Positions 57,342 through 63,605 of a stretch of DNA of 63,605 nt are shown in pieces. How positions within the stretch are numbered: position 1 is the stretch's first letter; each line of letters starts with the position of its first letter. Origin of the DNA: Polaromonas jejuensis NBRC 106434 (GTDB lineage Bacteria > Pseudomonadota > Gammaproteobacteria > Burkholderiales > Burkholderiaceae_C). The position numbers were made by a program, and so were the translations under genes. Location of the stretch: positions 1-63,605 of the forward strand of contig NZ_BCYO01000023.1 of NCBI RefSeq assembly GCF_001598235.1, written 5' to 3'. Under the pieces are notes generated by a model, which saw nothing but the letters and a program-made list of their open reading frames with translations, was not told the origin of the DNA and did no database searches.

Positions 57342-58763
57342 ATGGGACGCACCCTTTACGACAAGATCTGGGACGAGCACGTCGTTCACACCGAAGAAGA
57401 CGGCACGACCATTCTCTACATCGACCGCCACCTGGTGCACGAAGTCACCAGCCCACAAGCCTTTGAAGGCCTGCGCGAAGCCGGCCGCAAGGTCTGGCGC
57501 ATCAGCTCCATCGTCGCCACCGCCGACCACAACACGCCCACCACCGGCTGGGAGCGGGGCTACGACGGCATCGCCGACCCGATCAGCAAAGAGCAGATCA
57601 CCACGCTGGACGCCAACATCAAGGAATTCGGCGCGGCGGCCTTCTTCCCCTTCCTCTCCAAACGCCAGGGCATCGTGCATGTGATAGGCCCCGAAAACGG
57701 CGCCACCCTGCCCGGTATGACCGTGGTCTGCGGCGACTCGCACACCTCCACCCACGGCGCTTTCGGCGCGCTGGCCCACGGCATAGGCACCAGCGAGGTC
57801 GAGCATGTCATGGCCACGCAAACCCTGCTGGCCAAAAAAGCCAAAAACATGCTCGTGAAGGTCGAAGGCACCCTGGCCAGGGGCTGCACCGCCAAGGACA
57901 TCGTGCTGGCCATCATCGGCAAGATCGGCACCGCCGGCGGCACCGGCTACACGATTGAATTCGCCGGCTCGGCCATACGCGCGCTCAGCATGGAAGGCCG
58001 CATGACGGTCTGCAACATGGCCATTGAAGGCGGTGCACGCGCCGGCCTGGTGGCCGTGGACCAGAAAACCATTGACTATGTGAAAGGCCGCCTGCTGGCC
58101 CCCACCGGCGCGGAATGGGACATGGCCGTGCAGTACTGGGCCACGCTGCATTCCGACGCCGATGCGAAATTCGACACTGTGGTCGAGCTCGACGCCAGCC
58201 AGATCCTGCCGCAGGTCACCTGGGGCACCTCGCCCGAGATGGTGCTCTCGATTGAAGACCGGGTGCCCGATCCCGGCAAGGAAAAAGACGCCAACAAGCG
58301 CGGCGCCATCGAACGCGCGCTCACCTACATGGGTCTTCAGCCCGGCAAGGCGCTGAACGACCTCTACATCGACAAGGTGTTCATAGGCTCCTGCACCAAC
58401 AGCCGCATTGAAGACATGCGCGAGGCCGCGGCGGTCGTCAAGAAGCTGGGCCAGAAAGTGGCCAAAAACGTCAAACTGGCCATGGTGGTGCCGGGCTCGG
58501 GCCTGGTCAAGGAACAGGCCGAGCGTGAAGGCCTAGACAAAATTTTCACGGCCGCCGGCTTTGAGTGGCGCGAACCCGGCTGCTCCATGTGCCTGGCCAT
58601 GAATGCCGACCGGCTGGAGCCGGGCGAGCGTTGCGCCTCCACCAGCAACCGCAACTTTGAAGGCCGGCAAGGCGCCGGTGGCCGTACCCACCTCGTCAGC
58701 CCGGCCATGGCCGCGGCGGCCGCCGTGCACGGCCACTTTGTCGATATCCGCAAATTTGTCTGA
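57342..58763 (+). CDS. leuC: 3-isopropylmalate dehydratase large subunit
   Basis: 473-residue [4Fe-4S] isomerase subunit of leucine synthesis. [20 protein letters not shown] at the start, [20 protein letters not shown], cluster cysteines in [18 protein letters not shown] and [20 protein letters not shown]. Works with LeuD, whose gene follows after a small lipoprotein gene. RBS GAAGGA before the ATG. Confidence 0.97.
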   Translation: MGRTLYDKIWDEHVVHTEEDGTTILYIDRHLVHEVTSPQAFEGLREAGRKVWRISSIVATADHNTPTTGWERGYDGIADPISKEQITTLDANIKEFGAAAFFPFLSKRQGIVHVIGPENGATLPGMTVVCGDSHTSTHGAFGALAHGIGTSEVEHVMATQTLLAKKAKNMLVKVEGTLARGCTAKDIVLAIIGKIGTAGGTGYTIEFAGSAIRALSMEGRMTVCNMAIEGGARAGLVAVDQKTIDYVKGRLLAPTGAEWDMAVQYWATLHSDADAKFDTVVELDASQILPQVTWGTSPEMVLSIEDRVPDPGKEKDANKRGAIERALTYMGLQPGKALNDLYIDKVFIGSCTNSRIEDMREAAAVVKKLGQKVAKNVKLAMVVPGSGLVKEQAEREGLDKIFTAAGFEWREPGCSMCLAMNADRLEPGERCASTSNRNFEGRQGAGGRTHLVSPAMAAAAAVHGHFVDIRKFV

Positions 58764-58783
58764 GGAAACTGTAGGAGAACCCG

Positions 58784-58924
58784 ATGAAAAAGATCAGCTC
58801 ACTGCTCATGATTGCCCTCACCGTGTTGCCCGCCCTGCTGCTGGGCGGCTGCAACACCATGAAGGGCTTCGGCCAGGACGTGCAGCGTGCCGGCACCGCC
58901 GTTGAAAACGCGGCCAAGAAATAA
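58784..58924 (+). CDS. entericidin-like small lipoprotein
   Basis: 46-residue lipoprotein. Signal [19 protein letters not shown] with the lipobox LGGC (Cys at residue 23), then a short mature part [20 protein letters not shown] ending AKK, the EcnA/EcnB (entericidin) pattern. A strong GTAGGAGAACCCG site precedes the ATG. It sits between leuC (20 bp) and leuD (11 bp), so it is co-transcribed with leucine genes; its role there is unknown. Confidence 0.85.
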   Translation: MKKISSLLMIALTVLPALLLGGCNTMKGFGQDVQRAGTAVENAAKK

Positions 58925-58935
58925 GCACCAGACCC

Positions 58936-59586
58936 ATGAAAAACTTCACCGTACACAAAGGCCTCGTGGCCCCCATGGACCGCGAGAACGTCGACACCGA
59001 CGCCATCATTCCCAAGCAGTTCCTCAAGTCGATCAAAAAAACCGGCTTTGGCGTGAACCTGTTTGACGAATGGCGCTACCTGGACGCCGGCTTTCCCGGC
59101 CAGGACCCGGCCGGCCGCAAGCCCAACCCCGACTTCGTGCTGAACCAGCCGCGCTACGCCGGCGCCTCCATCCTGCTGGCGCGCAAGAATTTCGGCTGCG
59201 GCTCTTCGCGCGAGCACGCACCCTGGGCGCTGGACCAGTTCGGTTTTCGCGCCATCATCGCGCCCAGCTACGCCGACATCTTTTTCAACAACAGCTTCAA
59301 GAACGGCCTGCTGCCCATCGTCCTGCCCGAGGCGCAGGTGGCCCAGCTGTTTGACGAAACGCTGGCCTTTCCCGGCTATCAGCTCACGATTGATCTGGAG
59401 CGCCAGGTCATCGTCAAACCCCAAGGCGAAGAACTGCCCTTTGAGGTGCAGGCCTTTCGCAAATACTGCCTGCTCAATGGTTTTGACGACATCGGCCTGA
59501 CCCTGCGCCAGAGCGACAAGATCAAGGCCTTTGAAGCCGAGCGCCTGGCGAAAAAACCCTGGCTGGCCCACACGCTGGTGGGCTGA
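58936..59586 (+). CDS. leuD: 3-isopropylmalate dehydratase small subunit
   Basis: 216-residue swivel subunit partnering Leu[21 protein letters not shown], the substrate-loop [20 protein letters not shown] and [20 protein letters not shown] are diagnostic. Start 11 bp after the entericidin-like gene. A family A repeat lies between it and leuB. Confidence 0.97.
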   Translation: MKNFTVHKGLVAPMDRENVDTDAIIPKQFLKSIKKTGFGVNLFDEWRYLDAGFPGQDPAGRKPNPDFVLNQPRYAGASILLARKNFGCGSSREHAPWALDQFGFRAIIAPSYADIFFNNSFKNGLLPIVLPEAQVAQLFDETLAFPGYQLTIDLERQVIVKPQGEELPFEVQAFRKYCLLNGFDDIGLTLRQSDKIKAFEAERLAKKPWLAHTLVG

Positions 59587-59610
59587 GCATCTCGCCTCCA
59601 TTTACCGATC

Positions 59611-59663
59611 AAATCGTGCTCCAGCCCTTGGCTGGCCTGCGCATATAGCTATCAAAACAAGAG
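59611..59663 (-). repeat. dispersed AT-rich hairpin repeat (family A), copy 9
   Basis: AAATCGTGCTCCAGCCCTTG, GCTGGCCTGCGCATATAGC and TATCAAAACAAG; ends 7 bp before the leuB start and may influence its translation. Confidence 0.55.
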
Positions 59664-59669
59664 TATTCA

Positions 59670-60740
59670 ATGAAAATCGCAATTCTTCCCGGTGATGGCA
59701 TAGGCACCGAAATCGTCGCCGAGGCCGTCAAGGTCTTGAAGGTTCTGGACCTGAAGTTCGAAACCGAGAGCGCGCTGGTCGGCGGCGCCGCCTACGAGGC
59801 CCATGGTCACCCGCTGCCCGAGAGCACGCTCAAGCTCGCCAAGCAAGCCGACGCCATCCTGTTTGGCGCAGTCGGCGACTGGAAATACGACAAGCTGGAC
59901 CGCCCGCTGCGCCCCGAGCAGGCGATTCTGGGCCTGCGCAAAAACCTGGGCCTGTTCGCCAATTTCCGCCCGGCCATCTGCTATGAGCAGCTCACACACG
60001 CCTCCAGCCTCAAGCCCGAGCTGGTGGCCGGCCTGGACATCCTCATCATCCGCGAGCTGACCGGCGACATCTACTTCGGCCAGCCACGCGGCCGCCGCGT
60101 CGCCACCGACGGCCACTTCCCGGGTTCGGAAGAGGCTTTCGACACCATGCGCTACTCGCGCCCGGAAATCGAGCGCATCGCCCATGTCGCCTTCCAGGCG
60201 GCGCGCAAACGCGGCAAGCGCGTCACCAGCGTCGACAAGGCCAATGTGCTGGAAACCTTCCAGCTCTGGAAAGACGTAGTCACCGAAGTCGGACTGCAAT
60301 ACCCCGACGTGGCGCTGGACCACATGTATGTGGACAACGCAGCGATGCAGCTGGTCAAGGCGCCGAAAAAATTCGACGTCGTGGTCACCGGCAATATGTT
60401 CGGCGACATCCTGTCCGACGCCGCCGCCATGCTGACCGGCAGCATCGGCATGCTGCCCTCGGCCAGCCTCAACGACAAAAACCAGGGCCTCTACGAGCCC
60501 AGCCACGGCAGCGCGCCCGATATTGCCGGCAAGGGCGTGGCCAATCCGCTGGCCACCATTTTGAGCGCCGCCATGATGTTGCGTTTCAGCCTGAATCAGC
60601 CGGAAGCCGCCGCACGCATCGAAAAAGCCGTGGACACGGTGCTGAGCCAGGGCCTGCGTACACCCGACATCTACAGCGAAGGCACGACCAAAGTGGGCAC
60701 CGTTGAGATGGGCGACGCCGTGGTGAAGGCCCTGGGCTGA
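59670..60740 (+). CDS. leuB: 3-isopropylmalate dehydrogenase
   Basis: 356-residue NAD-dependent dehydrogenase making 2-oxoisocaproate. [20 protein letters not shown] at the start, [16 protein letters not shown], the metal site [20 protein letters not shown] and [23 protein letters not shown]-rich hairpin (60752-60780) follows the stop. Confidence 0.98.
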   Translation: MKIAILPGDGIGTEIVAEAVKVLKVLDLKFETESALVGGAAYEAHGHPLPESTLKLAKQADAILFGAVGDWKYDKLDRPLRPEQAILGLRKNLGLFANFRPAICYEQLTHASSLKPELVAGLDILIIRELTGDIYFGQPRGRRVATDGHFPGSEEAFDTMRYSRPEIERIAHVAFQAARKRGKRVTSVDKANVLETFQLWKDVVTEVGLQYPDVALDHMYVDNAAMQLVKAPKKFDVVVTGNMFGDILSDAAAMLTGSIGMLPSASLNDKNQGLYEPSHGSAPDIAGKGVANPLATILSAAMMLRFSLNQPEAAARIEKAVDTVLSQGLRTPDIYSEGTTKVGTVEMGDAVVKALG

Positions 60741-60751
60741 CGTTTTTTCGC

Positions 60752-60780
60752 TGCAAACCACCACCAGCCGGTGGTTTGCA
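60752..60780 (+). terminator. hairpin TGCAAACCACC / GGTGGTTTGCA after leuB
   Basis: 11-bp perfect stem, 7-base loop, 11 bp after the leuB stop. No T-run follows, so it may be a weak terminator or an mRNA-stabilising stem separating leuB from the asd leader. Confidence 0.5.
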
Positions 60781-60827
60781 AAGGCCTTCAAGCCAGCGCA
60801 AAGACAAGCTTGGCTACAATATCGCTT

Positions 60828-60932
60828 ATGTGTAAAAGCTCCGCTTTCTCCTGCTTCCCCGCCGCCCCGCGTGCGGGAAGCCGAGCGCCGGTTTTTGCCC
60901 AGATCACCAAAACGACCACCATTAAAGGCTGA
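60828..60932 (+). CDS. 34-codon ORF upstream of asd, possible leader peptide
   Basis: ATG at 60828, TGA at 60930. The peptide starts MCKSSAFSCFPAAPRAGSRA and ends QITKTTTIKG: eight of the last nine residues are Ile, Thr or Lys, all amino acids made from aspartate through Asd. No ribosome binding site stands before it, but TACAAT at 60815-60820 looks like a -10 box placing transcription start at or next to the ATG, so it may be leaderless. Downstream, GAGCC at 60965-60969 can pair either with 60957-60961 or, extended, with 60938-60944. A control role for asd is inference; no -35 box or T-run terminator is evident. Confidence 0.45.
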   Translation: MCKSSAFSCFPAAPRAGSRAPVFAQITKTTTIKG

Positions 60933-61011
60933 CAAGCCCGGTTCGTCGTGCCCGCTGGCTCGATGAGCCGGACCAAAAAGCCGTATTTCGTACTTTTTGA
61001 AGGGCAATCCC

Positions 61012-62151
61012 ATGAAACTCTCAGGCAATCTCACAGGACTCGTCGGCTGGCGCGGCATGGTCGGCTCGGTGTTGATCGACCGCATGCAGGCCGAAGGCGA
61101 CTTCGAGCTGATCGAGCCGGTTTTCTTCTCAACCTCCAATGCCGGCGGCAAGGCCCCGGCCCAGGCGAAGAACGAAACCACCCTCAAGGACGCCTACGAC
61201 ATCGAGGCGCTCAAGAAGTGCGACATCATCATCACGGCGCAAGGCGGCGACTACACCTCGGAAATCTTCCCCAAGCTGCGCGCTGCCGGCTGGAAAGGCC
61301 ACTGGATTGACGCCGCCTCCACCCTGCGCATGAATGACGACGCCGTCATCATCCTGGACCCGGTCAACCTGCCCGTCATCAAAAATGCCATGGCCAAGGG
61401 CGGCAACAACTGGGTGGGCGGCAACTGCACGGTCAGCTGCATGCTGATGGGCGTGGGTGCGCTGTACAAGGCCGGCCTGGTCGAGTGGATGACCAGCATG
61501 ACCTACCAGGCGGCATCGGGCGGCGGCGCTCAGCACATGCGCGAGTTGCTGACCCAGTTCGGCACGCTCAACAGCGAGGTCAAGGCCCTGCTGGACGACC
61601 CGAAATCGGCGATTCTGGAAATCGACCGCCGCATCCTGGCCAGGCAGCAGTCGCTGTCAGCCAGCGAAACCGCCAACTTTGGCGTGCCACTGGGCGGCTC
61701 GCTGATCCCCTGGATCGACAAGGACCTGGGCGACGGCATGAGCAAGGAAGAATGGAAAGGCGGCGCCGAGACCAACAAGATCCTGGGCCAGGGCGCAGCC
61801 TTTGGCACGGCCGAAACGCCGGTCGACGGCTTCTGCGTGCGCATAGGCGCCATGCGCTGCCACAGCCAGGCACTGACCTTCAAGCTCAAGAAAGACGTTC
61901 CGCTGGCCGACATCGAAGCCATGATCGCGACCGACAACGACTGGGTCAAGGTCGTGCCGAATACGCGCGAAGCCTCCATCAAGGACCTGACGCCGGTGGC
62001 TGTGACCGGCACCATGCAAATTCCGGTCGGCCGCCTGCGCAAGCTGGCCATGGGACCGGAATACCTGGGCGCGTTCACCGTCGGCGACCAGCTGTTGTGG
62101 GGTGCGGCCGAGCCACTGCGCCGCATGCTGCGCATCCTGCTTCAGGCCTGA
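61012..62151 (+). CDS. asd: aspartate-semialdehyde dehydrogenase
   Basis: 379-residue enzyme reducing aspartyl phosphate to aspartate semialdehyde, the branch compound for lysine, threonine, isoleucine and methionine. NADP motif [17 protein letters not shown], the catalytic Cys in [17 protein letters not shown], and [17 protein letters not shown], typical of the Gram-negative type. Start at 61012 ([13 protein letters not shown]); an upstream TTG adds five residues. Preceded by the small Thr/Ile/Lys-rich ORF. Confidence 0.97.
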   Translation: MKLSGNLTGLVGWRGMVGSVLIDRMQAEGDFELIEPVFFSTSNAGGKAPAQAKNETTLKDAYDIEALKKCDIIITAQGGDYTSEIFPKLRAAGWKGHWIDAASTLRMNDDAVIILDPVNLPVIKNAMAKGGNNWVGGNCTVSCMLMGVGALYKAGLVEWMTSMTYQAASGGGAQHMRELLTQFGTLNSEVKALLDDPKSAILEIDRRILARQQSLSASETANFGVPLGGSLIPWIDKDLGDGMSKEEWKGGAETNKILGQGAAFGTAETPVDGFCVRIGAMRCHSQALTFKLKKDVPLADIEAMIATDNDWVKVVPNTREASIKDLTPVAVTGTMQIPVGRLRKLAMGPEYLGAFTVGDQLLWGAAEPLRRMLRILLQA

Positions 62152-62156
62152 ACTTT

Positions 62157-62198
62157 GTAACTACGGGTGACCGCTCCCATGAGCGCGTCACTCGTAAC
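62157..62198 (+). terminator. long imperfect hairpin after asd
   Basis: GTAACTACGGGTGACCGCTC pairs with GAGCGCGTCACTCGTAAC across CCAT, about 17 pairs with one bulge and a mismatch, 6 bp after the asd stop. No T-run follows. It may end or protect the asd transcript. The rest of the 253-bp gap to fimV is AT-rich and probably holds the fimV promoter. Confidence 0.45.
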
Positions 62199-62404
62199 TG
62201 CTTGTCACCGGACGTTGTGGTCAGGCAACAATCGAAACTGGCAAATTGATGCCAATTCACGACGCCAATACTTAAGTGGAGTCTTAGCTTGTCAGCCTAA
62301 TGCCTTGATGTTAAGGTTGTTTTTCGAAAATTCGCATTGAGGTTTTTGTGCGCATCAGCAGAACAAAGTTACAAGCAGACCGAGCGCTGGAGGCTCCAAA
62401 CCCC

Positions 62405-63605
62405 ATGAATAACCAAGGTCGTTGGCGTATTGGCGCCCTGGCAACCGCCATTGCCTTGCTGGGCAGTCTGGCTGCTTTTGAAGCTCATGCGCTGGCGCTG
62501 GGTCGCATCACTGTTCAATCGGCGCTGGGTGAGCCCCTTCGTGCGGAAATCGACATTGCAGACATCAACGCCAACGAAGCCGCCAGCCTGAAGGCTGGCG
62601 TGGCCTCACCCGAAGCCTTCAAGGCGGCCGGGTTTGAATACAGCGCTGTCGTGGCGGGCCTTGAAGTCAATTTGCAGCGCCGGCCAGACGGCCGGTCTTA
62701 TCTGCGCCTGACCAGCAACCGCCCCGTGACCGAGCCTTTCGTGGACCTCATCCTCCAGGCGAATTGGGCGTCCGGACGCGTCACTCGCGACTACACCATG
62801 CTGTTTGACCCGCCCAGCCTGCGCGCCAACAGCGCCAGCGCGGCGGTGGCGCCCACGGCCCCGGCTCTGTCGCGGCCGGCAGCCCCCACCACTGCGCCGG
62901 CCCGGATCAGCCAGCCATCGGCCCCCAGCCCGGCCACGGTGACCAAAGCCCTTGTGGCGCCAGCCAGCCCGGTTGAAAAAAACCCGGCTGCCGAGCATCA
63001 GGTGACGGTCAAAGGCGGCGACACCGCTGGAAAAATTGCCGCGCGGAACAAACCGGCCAGCGTGTCGCTGGACCAGATGTTGCTGGCCCTGCTCCGAAGC
63101 AACCCCGACGCCTTCATTGGCGGCAACGTCAACCGGATCAAGTCCGGCGCGGTGCTGGATGTTCCCAGCGCCGAAGCGGCCAGCGCCATTTCTGCCAGCG
63201 AAGCCACGCAAACCATCGTGGCCCAAAGCAAGGATTTCAACGCCTTCCGCCGCCGGCTGGCCGAGGGAGCACCAACCACGCAAGTCACCAGCGCCAATCG
63301 TCAGGCCGCCGGCAAGGTGCAAGCCAGTGTGGAAGACCACGCGCCGGCCAATGCCACACCTGACAGGTTGACGCTGTCCAAGGGTGCGGTCCAGGGCAAG
63401 GCGGGCACGCCGACCGAAGACCAGATCGCCAAGGACCGGCAGGCCAAAGACAGTTCAGCCCGCGTCGCGGAGCTGTCCAAAAACATCAGTGACCTCAACA
63501 AGCTGGCAGGCGTGCCATCCGTAGCCCCGGCCGCAACGCCAGCGGCGGCGGCCGCCCAAGTGCCTGGCGTGGCCGTGCCCGCACCCGCCAGCCTGCCGGC
63601 AGCCC
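62405..63605 (+). CDS. fimV: FimV-like peptidoglycan-binding/pilus-assembly protein (3' end beyond window)
   Basis: Open to the window edge (400 codons). N-terminal signal (IGALATAIALLGSLAAFEAHA), then the FimV opening LGRITVQSALGEPLRAEIDI and FVDLILQANWASGRVTRDYT. After a Pro/Ala-rich linker comes a LysM-type region VTVKGGDTAGKIAARNKPAS with LLALLRSNPDAFIGGNVNRI, then further Ala/Pro-rich, partly coiled sequence. FimV homologues link the cell wall to type IV pilus/polar assembly. Start at 62405 behind TGGAGG. The asd-fimV order is usual in betaproteobacteria. Confidence 0.92.
   Translation, partial: MNNQGRWRIGALATAIALLGSLAAFEAHALALGRITVQSALGEPLRAEIDIADINANEAASLKAGVASPEAFKAAGFEYSAVVAGLEVNLQRRPDGRSYLRLTSNRPVTEPFVDLILQANWASGRVTRDYTMLFDPPSLRANSASAAVAPTAPALSRPAAPTTAPARISQPSAPSPATVTKALVAPASPVEKNPAAEHQVTVKGGDTAGKIAARNKPASVSLDQMLLALLRSNPDAFIGGNVNRIKSGAVLDVPSAEAASAISASEATQTIVAQSKDFNAFRRRLAEGAPTTQVTSANRQAAGKVQASVEDHAPANATPDRLTLSKGAVQGKAGTPTEDQIAKDRQAKDSSARVAELSKNISDLNKLAGVPSVAPAATPAAAAAQVPGVAVPAPASLPAA

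Overview
The window is a GC-rich stretch of a betaproteobacterial chromosome, most likely Burkholderiales, family Comamonadaceae (Polaromonas/Rhodoferax/Acidovorax-like). The grounds are gene order (sdhCDAB-sdhE-gltA facing mdh...acnB; leuC-leuD-leuB-asd-fimV), many Bug/TctC-type binding proteins, and two dispersed-repeat types I associate with that family: an AT-rich 'GCTATCAAAATAATAGC' hairpin repeat and a GC-rich 'CCCCCGAGGGGGC' repeat. I saw no tRNA, rRNA, CRISPR array, transposase or integrase.

Layout. 1-4.2 kb: end of pntB, a DUF3579 gene, and argD-argF. 4.2-12.3 kb: a LysR-controlled sugar-acid type catabolic cluster (two Bug proteins, an altronate/galactarate dehydratase-like enzyme, an aldehyde dehydrogenase, a D-2-hydroxyacid dehydrogenase, an HpcH/HpaI aldolase). 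It is bracketed by two nearly identical 61-bp palindromic elements, each followed by a copy of the argF 3' end, so it looks like a cassette set into the argF tail. 12.7-18.2 kb: an NCS1 transporter, an SDR and the tryptophan-to-anthranilate operon kynB-kynU-kynA. 18.2-27.9 kb: a second catabolic cluster on the minus strand (SMP-30 lactonase, two PDC-hydrolase-like amidohydrolases, four Bug proteins, an RraA-type aldolase, a hydroxyacid dehydrogenase) facing an IclR regulator. 28-33.6 kb: a cupin gene, a transporter remnant, a flavin monooxygenase overlapping acnA, and a small membrane protein. 33.7-38.6 kb: an XRE regulator with a molybdopterin oxidoreductase, and an MFS exporter. 38.8-39.4 kb: gene remnants and a DUF1428 gene. 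39.8-43.6 kb: an fbpABC-like iron ABC importer. 43.8-56.1 kb: the TCA-cycle block, with mdh, a CitE-like lyase, an exported protein, acnB and a BON protein on the minus strand, diverging from a GntR regulator and sdhCDAB-sdhE-gltA on the plus strand. 56.3-63.6 kb: a LysR gene, leuC-(entericidin-like lipoprotein)-leuD-leuB, a small possible leader peptide, asd and the start of fimV.

Most striking: dispersed repeats have entered coding sequence in frame at least three times (kynU, acnA and the signal peptide of a Bug protein). A flanked catabolic cassette sits at argF. An Ile/Thr/Lys-rich 34-codon ORF, probably leaderless, precedes asd. A perfect palindrome TCTTATATAAGA occurs both before the GntR/mdh pair and before the DUF3579/argD pair.
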